This document shows, piece after piece, positions 50,101 to 61,748 of a DNA stretch of 64,000 nt (position 1 is the stretch's first letter; the number at the start of each line of letters is the position of its first letter). Source of the stretch: Linyphia triangularis (taxonomy: Eukaryota; Arthropoda; Arachnida; Araneae; Linyphiidae); contig OZ021723.1 in NCBI GenBank assembly GCA_963978545.1, forward strand, positions 47,070,069 through 47,134,068, written 5' to 3'. The notes beneath the pieces were generated by a model. The model saw only the letters and a list, made by a program, of their open reading frames with translations, was not told the origin of the DNA and searched no databases. Position numbers and translations under genes: made by a program.

Positions 50101-50348
50101 AAACGTACAGGGTCTACCATAAAGCTAAATTTTCAAAAAGCTGTTAAAAAAATATAAAAAATAATAAAAAATTCTTATAACATACCACTTTTTCCATTTT
50201 TACGTATATTCTAACAAAATTTTTGGTCATTCTGAAGAATATTTCTCTTTTTACAGGTAATAAAAAGAGCTTGAGTGTCCCTGCGTCATCGAGAGATTTG
50301 TCCCAAAAAATTGTGAGAAATATGAAGTTTATGTGAAATATACAAGTA
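44251..50348. other. Intergenic, no gene recognised
   Basis: 44.3-44.9 kb is relatively GC-rich and complex (a possible regulatory island). The rest is AT-rich with a 16-bp-arm palindrome (about 45278-45312, TTAATAGTTTAATTTT and its complement), A41 at 47096-47136, and at about 48335-48370 a copy of the AAATTTCAACTCGATTGG motif shared with other repeats. Confidence 0.5.
47096..47136. repeat. A41 homopolymer
   Basis: An uninterrupted run of 41 A. No retroelement tail was recognised immediately upstream. Confidence 0.95.
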
Positions 50349-50621
50349 CTATATAGATAGCCTTTTTTGTGAGTCAGTAATCTTCGCGACCTCATTAAAC
50401 AGCGAGGGTATATCCCTACACGTGCCTGTTCCCCGATATGTTTGGATGGACAAGAGACTGTCCCATCTCGGATCAGTCATCTGTCCCACGCCCATCCCAT
50501 GCTTCACTTCTGATGGAGAGCCGGTGATGGCTCTCATCTTCTCTGCTGCTGTCCTCTTCCGATTCTGAGAAGGATTTAATTGCATGGATTTAAGGATGTC
50601 GTGATCACTGGTCGATATCAC
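50349..50621 (-). CDS. Unrecognised open frame in a GC-richer patch (possible exon)
   Basis: A 90-residue frame on the minus strand lies in a patch (about 50380-50800) clearly less AT-rich than its flanks. Reading inward it contains NRKRTAAEKMRAITGSPSEV, a mixed-composition stretch unlike the translated AT-rich noise elsewhere. A plausible 3' splice site (CCTTCTCAG on the minus strand) lies just before NRKR. A neighbouring minus-strand frame (50605-50805) overlaps its start. I recognise no domain. It may be a short exon, a conserved non-coding element or a repeat fragment. Confidence 0.2.
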   Translation of the reverse strand: MISTSDHDILKSMQLNPSQNRKRTAAEKMRAITGSPSEVKHGMGVGQMTDPRWDSLLSIQTYRGTGTCRDIPSLFNEVAKITDSQKRLSI

Positions 50622-51211
50622 AGTTTTTTAAATGCCTACTTTTGTAGGGTTTTTTGTTGTTGTTGTTGTTGTTAAATACGTGATCGGGTTCCATTTGCTT
50701 GGATTTATCGGAAAACAAGTGGACGATGACCAAACTATAAGGAGCTCGGCCAAACCGTGGGTCATTTGACGGTTCGTTGTGCTGCGCATTCCTTGTTGAA
50801 TGCATTTGCCTCTCAGAAATGCTAAGCGTCGCTGTGATTCTATTATTTAAAACCGATTATTTTAAATTGGTAGTATTTAATTTGTTTTTTTGTTCGCGAG
50901 ATCTACACAAAAGCTGCACTGCACCGTAAAATCGTCTGGACTATTAAGAGTCGCAAAGGGAAATGTCCCCGTTTATGTCTTGAATGGTTGCAAACCCGAA
51001 TAGATCTTCTTACATATTAAATTGAGATTTGAAAATTCGATTTATCTAGGAACGCGGCCGTGTTCCGCCGCCAAGTCCGATGTCAAAGAAGTTTTTTTTT
51101 AGAGTGACGATATGATTTTCACGCTAAAATATCCATCGGTCGTATCTTACTCATTTAAAACATAACAAACACAACAAAAAGAATTGATATCTTCCAAAAA
51201 AGAACTAGACT

Positions 51212-51626
51212 TTGTAAAAAAAGCCCGCCAAGTAAAATAATCAGTTATAAAAAGTTGTGAAATCTAATGTTGGCCGCCAAGTGACCGCGTTTAGTTTCTT
51301 TGGGGTACTTGTACACAATGAACTAAATTGGGATTATTGGGGACAATCTCCATAAGCAATCAGTACTGGGCAGGCTAGAGTATTTATAGAATTAATCTCA
51401 ATTCAGTGCAATGGGTGCAAAGTAGCTGAAGCAAATAAAATGAGATTAATACGAAATAACTCTAGCTTGCCAAGTATTGATTGCCTATGGGATTTCCCCG
51501 AATAATTCCAATTTAATTCATTGAGTACATGTACCCAAAGAAATTAAACGCCGCAGCTTGTCTTCCAACATTAGATTTCACAACTTTTTATGACTGATTA
51601 TTTTACTTGGCGGGCTTTTTGTACAA
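51212..51626. mobile_element. Foldback MITE of about 415 bp with long TIRs
   Basis: The left arm begins TTGTAAAAAAAGCCCGCCAA, and the right arm, read on the other strand, begins TTGTACAAAAAGCCCGCCAA. The arms continue to match for about 180 bp each (GTAAAATAATCAGT, AAAAAGTTGTGAAATCTAAT, TTTCTTTGGG, GGCA.TCAATACT) with scattered substitutions, meeting at about 51400-51440. There is no coding capacity, and no clear TSD was found. Confidence 0.85.
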
Positions 51627-52147
51627 TGTTTAGTTGTTTTTTTGGGAGATTTATTTTGCAAGTTGTTCAGAGAATATCATAAAATGCTTTGTAATCACTT
51701 ACAAGGAAATAAAGGTCATTAGCTAGATTATTGCAGGAGTGTTATTTAGTTGACGAATTTGAATTCGACATAGCTTTTAGTTACTAAAACGTATTTCAAC
51801 AGAATTGTTTATATTTTTTCGAACTCAAAGGAAACATTAAGGCTTACCTGCTCTGAAAATCGTAAAAATACTATTAAATAGTATATATAACAATAAAGTG
51901 TTAATAAAAGTGACAATAGTTTTATATTTAAATTGCAAAAAGTGAGTTTGACAAAGTTAGGTAGAAAATGTTTACTGTATTTTATAAATAAACTTTATAG
52001 ATTTTAAAAACTAAAGCAGATATTATTTTAGATAAAAGTTTAGCAGATTATAATACTATTTTAGTATTTTGTTGCCTAAAAAATCTTTCAGTTATTTAAA
52101 AGAGCGTTTTAAAATTCACCATTGAATTAATCATTTGCATCGGTAAC

Positions 52148-52493
52148 TGTTATGAATTTTTCCACTGAGGCAATGATGGCACAGTTTTCACGGTTTAAAA
52201 GTATTTATTCTCTCTTCAGAAAACTCACAAAAATTTATTCACAGGCAACAGTTTAATTACTCTCAAGCTTCAACACAAGCTTCAACAAAAATAACTTCGA
52301 ATTCAGCGATTATACAAGCTCACTCCAATAGGTAAACAAAGCGATCAGCTTTCAACGAAGTCCGAAGTCAATCTGAAAACTTTCCCGTTCTCCAGTCTTT
52401 TATATACAAGCGCGTGAGACATTCTCGAAATTTCCAGCCAATTAATCGGAAAAGAAATATCTCGAAACTTCTCGATTGCTTTAGGTGTTGCCA
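52148..52493 (-). mobile_element. Solo-LTR-like segment
   Basis: Read on the minus strand it has LTR architecture. It starts near TGGCAACACC and has a TATA box (TATATAAAAGACTGG, complement of about 52392-52406), then GC-richer sequence and AATAAA hexamers (complements at about 52203-52208 and 52230-52236). It ends ATTCATAACA, giving a TG...CA form. No matching second LTR, primer-binding site or pol fragment was seen nearby. A matching TSD was not found, so the outer boundary at 52493 is approximate. Confidence 0.5.
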
Positions 52494-55488
52494 CCTTTTT
52501 CTAACTTGTATAATCGCTATTAATAAATAAAATAAGATAAAAATAAATTACAATAGAATTTTAAAATAATACGTCACTATTTACATTATATACAGACAAT
52601 TTGTGCAACAATATAGACTGTAAAATAACAACTGCATTTTAAATATCTAGGATAAATTTCAGAGTTATATATCTTCACTTGTATCATGTTTTTAATTGTA
52701 TGTATTTGGTTTTATTATATTAAATTAAATATCCATTTGCACTTTATAATTAAACATCATTTTAGTTTTGTCCACAATTGCAATATTTAAGTGAGATCAT
52801 TTAAAATTTATCATTGAATGGCACATTAAATCCTTAACATGGATATTGTAAAAATACAAATACTTTTTTAATATCTAAGATGAATATTAATGTTATTTCA
52901 GTGCAATTCCACATTTTTCAATATTGCTCATGATACTTCTATTAATTCGCGATCCAACCTTCATTGATAAAAAGTTATTTTGGTTCAGCCCATGACAGTA
53001 AGCCTTCTTGTACTATTTACGTTATTTCGGCTATTTTATCCCCATCTGTTTTCCGCATATCTAATGTACTTTGTCATTAATGTCAGTCACACTTTTAGGG
53101 CGGAGTAATGTATTATGAAACATTATTATTTTTTTTAGATTCAACTGATTACTAAATCCTAATGTTTCATAGCAAATCGGTGATCACCATACTAGATGAT
53201 TTATAAGATGCTGCAGGTACTGTGCCCTTTTTGTCGCTATTTTTATTTACTTCGATTATATATTTGTGTACACTTTCCAAAGTTGACATCCAGCGGTTAG
53301 TTATATTGTAATGGAATACGCATGCCGAGTTAACTGAACTTTTAAATTTATTATTCCATGAACGAATTCAAAATAACTTTTTTTAAATCCTTTATATTAA
53401 CTTCAATTTTGTTTGTTTGTGGCTGCAGGTCAAATCTGCGGAAGCCTAATCAACTCACTTGCTGTCATCTGATCGGGTTGAAACTTGGCAGATAGATTCG
53501 ATGTCGATGACAATGCATTCTATTAAGGTTTGGCGGCTGTTAGTGTCACTAAAAGGGCGCTTTTACTCGCGTTTTATAATCGTTTGGTTATATTAATAAA
53601 TCTCATTTAACCGATTATCGTTGAAACTCCTTCCTGTTGCAAAAATTATTTTAATCAGAATAAATAAAAGATAATTGGAGGTGAATGCCTAAGTTTATTA
53701 TGGAATGCGTATGTTGCGTAATAAAACTGTGAGTGAAAGAATTTTAACCGATCATTGTTCAAACGCTTTCCTGTTTGCCAAAATTGTTTTAATCAGTACA
53801 AATAGAATATATTAAATCGAATGCATAGATTCGCATAATTTTTTTAATAAATAAATTTTAAAACGTAGTTTGCCGCAGATTTTGCTGATAGAGATGTTTT
53901 TTAATATTTAAAATTAAATTCAAACGCTGACAACAGAACGGCGCTATGTAAATGAATATAAAAATTGGCCTTGCATATAAAGGAGTTATATACATAAAAA
54001 TTTGTTTTATGGGTTATAATATTAAACATATATTTCACACATATTGTATTTTTTTAAATAAATGTGGATTGTGGATTTGTTGATACTTTGTTACAAATGT
54101 CAATTTTTTTAAATTTTGGTATTAATAATGTTTCGAAACTTTGAATTGTACAGATTAATTGATTTTCAAATAAACTCTTTTGGCTCTAGAGCATTTTCTA
54201 TTTTCACTTCTACATTTATCGCTGTAATAAATAACAAACTGAACTGGTTTCGGATGAGCATGCAGTCATCTCTTACGAGTTCGTGAAGTAGTGGATAATT
54301 TTTAGTACTCAAATTATCTAAAAATTTAGTATAAAATCATGCATTTTTCAGAATCAATAATGTTGAAAAGTTTTTTACGACATTTTGACTATGAACTCTT
54401 CATCAAGGAATTGATATGACAATTATACATTTTAACTTATACCGTACATTAATGTAGATATAAGTTTGTACGAAGGATCTGTCGGTTTGTCCGTCTTTCT
54501 GAGGTCAACATTCCTAGATAAGACTGCAAATGCCACAGATAAGTGTTATATGCCTAATGAAAGGACTCATAGAGATTATTTCCCACAGTAAAACTGGTAA
54601 TTATATCAAAAAGCAATTAAAAAAGACTACCGGAACTCAAATTAATATTCCTTACACTATGTCTATAAATGAAACAGACCTGTCATATATCAGTTTAAAG
54701 ATCTCCATAAGATCAATAGGATTACATAGAATTTAACCAGTAGTGCTTTAAAATTCTGTTTCTATAGTAAGATGATTGAGTGCTTCCATAGTAAATCTAT
54801 GGAAATTCACTTTTTGGCTAGAATTAGAAGTATGGGATGGGAATTCGGAGGCTCAAGGGAATTTAGTCCCCAGTATTTTTTAATAACTAATGTTAAAAAA
54901 ATTCGCCTAAATTTCATTTTATTAAATGTAAAACCTTGTACCGTATCTATAATGTTAATCTGAGATCCCAAATGCCGTAGCGATTTATCGAAAGTTGACG
55001 TTTGTCCAAAATGTGCATTGCTCTTTTCTGTAACTAACAGAAACGTTATAATTAACGTGTACATTTTCTAACTTTTTGTCTCAATTTTACTTTTAACATG
55101 AGGTATGTTTCTTCCTAAGGTCTATATTTAACTATTATCTCATTTAAAATTTAAATTTATCGAAATTCTATGAGTAGTTTTAACTTTGCTCAGAGTCGTA
55201 AAACTCGGCTAATTTTTTGCTATATTTTCTTTTCGCGATATTTTGTTGGAGTAGATAATGCGATTCCGAAGTTCTTGCAGAAACTTCATGTTTTCCCTTT
55301 TTATCTTTATGTATTATTGTAAAATAGTAAAGCAAATAATTTGAAGGAAAGCTTAATTATATTGAATATTTGTTTAGAGAAATTCTTTTTTTGTTTATTT
55401 CGGATTAAGAAGTTACGGTAAGGAATTAAAACATCTAATGAAAATCGAAGGAAATATTTTTAAAATTTTAATTTATAAAAAGTGTATG

Positions 55489-55536
<48 letters not shown>

Positions 55537-56480
55537 TATAATAATTAAAAAAAAAAAAAAATTATAATAATTAAAAAAAAAAAAAAATGTTGCCCAAAAA
55601 TAATTTATTCCCTTTCCCTGAATCATATACTGTCACAGATTTTTTGCCTGACGAAAATCATTAGGATCTGTTGAATTATACGACTATATACGTCTACTTA
55701 CCGATTTGCAGGAGATAATAGAAGCAATAACTATTAAAAACAGGTCATTAGAACTATGGGGGGGGGTCAAAAAAAGTCATTAGAACGAAATAGGGGTTGG
55801 GACGGATTCTAACAAACGAAATGCGAACAAATATTACAATATTTTAACAAATCAGGAGCCAATATTTTCCTAAGTTCTCTGGTGCTTTTATGATTACTTT
55901 GCAGTACAACTGAGAAAAAAGTAATTTGACGAAACTCAGCGCCATTTTCTTCGCTATTATCAACCAATAAGATTGAATGTATCGCACACACCATACCACA
56001 GACATAACAAAACGCGAGGTGGATTACATCTAAACAAAAATCAGATCTCGCAAAAACACGAAAGATGACGGGGCTGGAGGTATAGAAGTTAAATATAAAA
56101 TTAGTATTTACTGTGGTTGAATTAATATCTATTTTGGTTCGGGAATTAATATCCATTTCATTTACCTATTGAAGATAAATTTAGATGTATTATCTAATGG
56201 TTAAAGAATTTATGCAAATTAATTTTCTAACTTCACTGTAAATACAGCCGAACTATGCACGAATTAAACCCTTACCACACCTGGTTTATAGTACTATGCG
56301 TTGCACTGGCAAGTCTAAAAATGCTTGGGATACATTATGTGGCAACATAAATATATGTTAATGATGGATGAAGCAGTTGTAATCTAATTACTCCCCATTT
56401 GGGAATTTTACCTGGTTATAACATTCCCCTATAATAACACTACACAACAGCAGTGATTATAACACTATGACGCTTCAATT
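52494..56480. other. Intergenic, no gene recognised
   Basis: AT-rich. It holds a copy of the AAACTTGGCAGATAGATTCG motif (about 53475-53515), a poly(A)/(TA)n low-complexity tract at 55496-55588, and open frames at 54530-54736, 54807-55064 (minus) and 55809-56156 (minus, 115 residues) with no recognisable domain. Confidence 0.45.
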
Positions 56481-56482
56481 AT

Positions 56483-57115
56483 TGTCGAATAGCTGAAGCA
56501 GATACAGGGCATTTAAAAAATACCTCAAAAGATGCATAAAAATAAACAAGTAAAACAGAAGGCATTAGAAGTATGTAAGGAGATACTTCAAAATATAGAG
56601 GTGGAGCATATTAAATTTGAAAAGTATGTAAGTTCCACACAATTTTTTTTTGTGTTTCTGAAAAAATTGGTTTCCCAAATTTTGGTATGCTCTTAATTCC
56701 TGTAATTTTGAGGATAGAACCTTTTTACAACAGTTTTCCCTGTCACTGAGTCACTTTGTTAATCGGTTAAAATGCGTTATAAGCCCCCTCTCCTTTTTTT
56801 TAGTGATTTTGCGTCAAATATGGTAACTTGGTATAAATATGGTAGCCTATATGGTTCCATTACAACTTGGCACCCATTTTGGCAAACCTTAAGTTCAATT
56901 CAGTGGAAGTGTCAATACAACTTGGCGGCATTTTACAAAGTCACCAAAGTGGGGGGCGTACAACGCATTTCAACCCGTTAATCGCTGAGATGACTAGAGA
57001 AGGCATTTAAAAAACTTTAAAAAATTTAATATAAAAAAAAGGCATCAGAATAAAGATGGCTGCTTCGAAATACAGAGGTAGAGCACATTAAATTTGAAAA
57101 ACATGCAAGTTATTA
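56483..57115 (+). repeat. Diverged direct repeats (about 130-155 bp) around a 350-bp spacer
   Basis: Segments about 56483-56640 and about 56986-57115 share, in order, GGCATTTAAAAAA, AAAGGCAT.AGAA (AGAAGGCATTAGAA in copy 1), CTTC.AAATA.AGAGGT.GAGCA, and ATTAAATTTGAAAA followed by TGCAAGTTA / TGTAAGTTC. The spacer is less AT-rich. They could be remnants of terminal direct repeats or a segmental duplication. Confidence 0.6.
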
Positions 57116-58200
57116 AAATTTCTAGAGTTTTCTCAAAACGTTGATTTTTCAAAAATGTTTATGCTTTGTTTAAAAAACAATTAAAGATGTAGAATTGAAA
57201 TTTTTCACGTCAATTATATAACATATAAAGTACATACAAAACAAAAATATTATTAAAATCTATGCAATTCAATTTTTAATTAGATTATTACTTAACAAAA
57301 TGTAAATTTTCATACGTTCAACAAACTAACGCATAAAAAAACTTATTTGTATTATTTTGCGAAATCTGATATTTAATGCAGTATATAGACATTTCTTAGA
57401 AATAAAACTAAAATAAAGTTTTTTTGCATTATAAGATTTTTTATGAGCTACTACAATTCAACTCACTGCGGAAAATTTTATTTAACCGAGTTTTATATAA
57501 GTGATTATAAGTAAATTATTAGCCTATTATTATGAGCTTTTTTGCTAAAATATTATTTTAAAATGTTTGAAAAACATATGTAGAAAAAAATTCTTCATTT
57601 TGACAAATATTAAATGTTTCACAAATTATTTTGTAGCGTTGATTTTCATAATTTTATTGCTCCCATCGAGAACCAAGAATAAATGTTATTCAGATTATAG
57701 CAAATCCCATGCCAAATATATTCCCATTAGTACTTGTAATATGCAACAAAACCAATAAAAATATAACTGAATGTAAAAACAGAAAACTTAGAATTCTGTG
57801 GGTGTCATTTAGAAATACTAGATCAATTAAAATGTATTATAATAAAAACACTGAAAATAAGTGTATTATTGAATAACACTTACTGTAACACGGTACCCCA
57901 TTTTTCACTAATTCATTGACCTATTAAATATAAAGCCAATCTAAATAGTTCAAAAAGGGGTTCGCATTAGTTTCTTGTAAGGCAACTTGCTTCATCTCAA
58001 GAAATGCTCCATGTTGATTTCATAAAGGAACGCTTCCAAAAGAATTCTTAAGCACAGTTAAACAAAAGCACAAGATTAAAGGATATTATCATTAAAGATA
58101 AAATAGGAAAGTATTTGTTTTTTGGAACTACCGACTGTCTATTTCTGCCACTTAAAAAGAAGGAAAGCAACCATTTTAGAATAGTTTACAACCATTTTGT
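57116..58200. other. Intergenic, AT-rich
   Basis: No gene or repeat structure was recognised. Confidence 0.5.
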
Positions 58201-58440
58201 TTGTAATCGAACGCTACACGAACGCCGACACGAGACGAGACGCGAAAAATACAAACATTAGTACGTTAAAATGTAGCAAGAATTCTTTACAAAGCGCATG
58301 CGCCAAATGCTCTTCCAAAAGCCCTTCCCTGATCTCATTGGTTAAAGACACATTTAGAAGTTTCGCTATATAGTCGTACATTTCAGACGTTTTATTACTT
58401 CCTGTCTTAAAATCCAAATGTCTTATTTTGACCATTCCTT
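58200..58440 (-). promoter_or_regulatory. Promoter-like patch with NRF-1-type palindrome and CCAAT
   Basis: AAAGCGCATGCGCC (core GCGCATGCGC at about 58297-58306) is a perfect NRF-1-type palindrome. A CCAAT box (minus strand, complement of ATTGG at about 58338) lies about 35 bp away, and CpG-rich sequence (ACGAACGCCGACACGAGACGAGACGCG) is adjacent. The minus-strand frame 58214-58435 includes EMYDYIAKLLNVSLTNEIRE, which looks protein-like but matches nothing I know. No first exon is evident on either side. Confidence 0.25.
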
Positions 58441-58471
58441 TTGAGTGTTTAAGTCGCTTTTGGTGATAAAT

Positions 58472-58605
58472 TCTTAAAATACAAATAAAAAAATCTTAAA
58501 ATACAAATAAAAAAATCTTAAAATACAAATAAAAAAATCTTAAAATACAAATAAAAAAATCTTAAAATACAAATAAAATTCCTAAAATAAAAATAAATTA
58601 TTTTG
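58472..58605. repeat. 22-bp minisatellite, five copies
   Basis: The unit TCTTAAAATACAAATAAAAAAA starts at 58472, 58494, 58516, 58538 and 58560, nearly identical between copies, then decays into a partial sixth. Confidence 0.95.
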
Positions 58606-58689
58606 CATATTGCAATCACGTTTATCTATTCCATTGTTTATTTACAGTGTTTCCTTCGCCTGAAATCGTATAATTGAATCGGAAAAAAT

Positions 58690-59000
58690 ACCCCCATCAT
58701 GAATTCCTGATGAAAACGTCGACGACACCAAACATGATGTCTTAAATCGTGTTTGGTGTCTTAGACGTTAGTTGTCTTATTATGTTAGGTGTCTGAATCC
58801 CAAAATGTCTTAATATGGTGTTTTCTGTCTACATTTAAGACACCAAGTGTGTCGAAATGTGATTTCAGAAAGAATCAGACACGTGTTATGTCTGAAATGG
58901 ATCAATGCTACGCCAATTAAGTCACTTAATGTGTCTGAAATGAATTTTTCAGACATTTTGTGTCTAAATTTAAGACACCAGCATTTACAGTGCATCTTAT
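58690..59000. repeat. Cluster of inverted AGACACC / GTGTCTGAAAT words
   Basis: Short words recur in both orientations: GGTGTCTTA and TTAAGACACCA, GTGTCTGAAATG and its complement, TTTCAGACA, and AATGTCTTAA. The right half folds on itself (CATTTCAGACAC-type words around 58925-58975). It ends in AGCATTTACAGTGCA, a sequence resembling MITE termini. It is probably a degenerate foldback element and has no gene. Confidence 0.5.
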
Positions 59001-60008
59001 TACTCCAACAATGTATATACAATTTTGTTACAAGGTCTCATAGTTGTAAAAAAAACAAAAAAAAAACGCCTTTTTGCTGATTAGGTAGTTAATCAGAAGG
59101 AGCTGCAGACGCAAGGAACAAGCATTTCAGATTAGATCATTTGAATTATTCAAGAAAATGCTGGAATCAATAATGCAATGCAGAAGTACTGAATATTCTG
59201 CTATTGAGCTCTGCTGTAACTGAACTATAACTTTAGTATTAAGTAACCGCAATTAGTATGAGATATATGCTCCCTAATAGGCTGAATCATTTCTCAAAGA
59301 TGCAATGAATCATTATAGATAGCTTTTCTAATTAAAATAAAAAAATTTAAAAAACCTGTATTAATTGTAATAAGATAATACTTTTTTCCACAAAAAAGTA
59401 AAATGTCTCTTTTTTTAATAAGTTAAAGAATTATAACGTTTAAATTCCATTCCGGCACGAAATAATTTTCCCCAACTTTTCGATGCAAGTATATAATGTA
59501 TGTAAATATATATAATATGTTGTAACAAAGTGATACGTGCATCGTGCATGTATTTGTATATAATTGTTTTTACTTATGAGCAGTTTAAAAAAAATAAAAA
59601 ATCTTTTATTCACAAAATTAAGTTATAACTTCGGCAGTAGAATAATGAGTCCAGAAAATTTAAAGGAAGCGAACGCACTTTTTGAGAGAGGAAAGGCGAG
59701 GGGGAAGGGGAGTATGGGAGGAAGGGGGAAATTCCCCTCCAAAAGATTTTTCGCCAATGGTAGAATGAGGTGTTTATTTTCACGCATTCTTTGTGCTGAA
59801 TAGAATGGAACAACTTCCAAATAGACTTAAACACTCATTTCTAAGATATAATAGATTTTGTGGTTTAAAATACTCGAAAATCTCCAAAATTATAACAAAA
59901 AAAGTCAGGGATATTTTTAATGTATTTTTGCGCTTAATCGAATGAAAAAAAAAAAAGTTTCAGAAAGTTTGAAACCGTTCATTTCCAAGATTTTCTGAGT
60001 TTGCGGTG

Positions 60009-60042
<34 letters not shown>

Positions 60043-60480
60043 CACATTTGAAGTAAAATAATAACATATGAAATTAACAAAAATTAAACATTTACTTTAA
60101 ATTTATTATAATCAATGAATGCAATGCCATTAGTTTGTTATGAGATAAATACAAAACACATCATTAAAGGACTTGCTTCGTATTGTCAGAGCACATAACT
60201 TATTGGCTACAGATCTACAATTTATTTCTGAAGGACATAGACATAGGTGAAGAGGAGACGTGAGCAAGGAAAGGGGTGAAATATGACTCTAAATAATTTA
60301 ATCTATACTGAAAAAAAAAATTTCACCGGCACCCAACATTTTAAATCTGACAAAAATGTGATGAAAGTCTTGGAATGTGTATTAATCAGGATCACAGGCG
60401 AATTGTGCATGCAATACTTAGAAATGTTAACGCTGATAAGAAATACAGAAAGGACTTGTAGTTAGCTGATGCATTTGATT
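59001..60480. other. Intergenic, low-complexity
   Basis: Contains a G/A-rich patch (59690-59735) and two diverged direct repeats (about 59770-59870 and about 59925-60015, sharing GCTTAATCGAATG-like and TTCATTTC.AAGAT words). Several A-runs occur, including A31 at 60009-60039. No gene was recognised. Confidence 0.45.
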
Positions 60481-60539
60481 AAAACTCAAGATTCCATACT
60501 TTATTGAGAGTGAACACATTCATTGTGCATTATTTGTCT

Positions 60540-61370
60540 GCAGTCTCAGTTCAGTTTCAAAAACATATTTCACAGTTTGACTTTCAACGAAATATTTCAG
60601 TATAGGGAGAATCAACACATTTTTCAGTGGTGCTTCACCGGATATGGTCATTTAGAAACTGCTAATTAGAAGATTAACGTAATGAGAGGTAATGTTCTAC
60701 GAATGCTCACTGAGGATGTCTTGAATAATTATGTTTTAGGATACATTCAATATCTCATAATACTGGGGAACTTTAAGATTTTCAGACCTTAAATTTTTTA
60801 CAACTGAGCAGCACGTAGATAATCGGGAGACTGTAAAAAGAGATACTAAGTGACATTACAAAAATATAGAACCAGTTGTAACTAAACAATCTTTCTAATT
60901 CAGCTACAATTGTAATTTCTCTTGGGACAGGCAGTACTGACAATAATTTGATAAACTACTATGTATCAAAAAACACTGGTGAGAAGATTATTGCATATTT
61001 CAGTATGAAAAACATTGGAGTTTTAAAAATAAAGAGAACAGACAATGATTGACCCTTTTTTGCAGTCAATTCCTTGTTCAGGGTAAATGAAAAAGTAATC
61101 AACATAGATTGAATAACTCTATCAAAGAATGTTAGTTCAGAGAAACACTTCAGATAATTTACCAGATTATTGAAAATACGAGATTACCTACTGTCCTCTA
61201 TAGCTTTCACTGATTCAGAGATGCGAAAGAACATAAAATCCAATATGTATGATGTATTCCCCTATGTTGACAATGAAGATGTATTGAAGGAAACAGATTA
61301 CTTTATCATCGATGTTGTATTTTTTATTGCACGCATTTGACTGTAATAAATAATAATCATACTTATGCTG
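60540..61370 (+). pseudogene. Coding-like, frame-broken stretch of unknown origin
   Basis: One frame from about 60540 to about 60772 reads with a single stop and includes GNVLRMLTEDVLNNYVLGYI. After a break, another frame from about 60894 to 61341 runs about 149 codons with three stops and includes ATIVISLGTGSTDNNLINYY and later NMYDVFPYVDNEDVLKETDY. Residue composition is more protein-like than elsewhere in the intergenic DNA. I recognise no family; the SLGTGS motif alone is too little to call a patatin-like or any other enzyme. It could be a decayed transposon, an endogenous viral remnant, an old gene copy, or chance openness in a less AT-rich patch. Confidence 0.2.
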
Positions 61371-61748
61371 ACGTGTGTAATTCATGTGTGCAGAATTTGG
61401 CATATCAGTATAAACACCTGAAAATAGTATTGATTGATGATGATTGAAACAAAATCAAAACGAGTGAACACCAGCGCAGATAAAAACATTTCACACAGTT
61501 TCACCTAGATGAAACTACCTAAATTTATTACAATTACGAGCAGTTCCAGTCAAATTCACACAACGAAAAAAAAAAACGAAAAAAAAAACCTCTTTACTAA
61601 GATAGTAATACTTATTCGCCATAGCCACAATATTCTAGCGAAACAACCATATGGTATGTGCAAATGTTCTCATCACTGGAACAGCCGGAGAGAAATCTGC
61701 CTGATTCGTGCCTAATATTATCATCCAAGACGTTGATGTCAACGTCTG

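Noticed and set aside
55809..56156. 115-residue minus-strand open frame
   Set aside because: It is the second longest frame in the intergenic half after the 130-residue one at 40074, but it has no recognisable motif, no splice or promoter context and composition close to translated AT-rich DNA. Left unannotated as a gene.
60894..60940. Patatin-like phospholipase based on SLGTGS
   Set aside because: One short motif in a stop-containing frame is not enough. The catalytic Ser and Asp contexts were not found.
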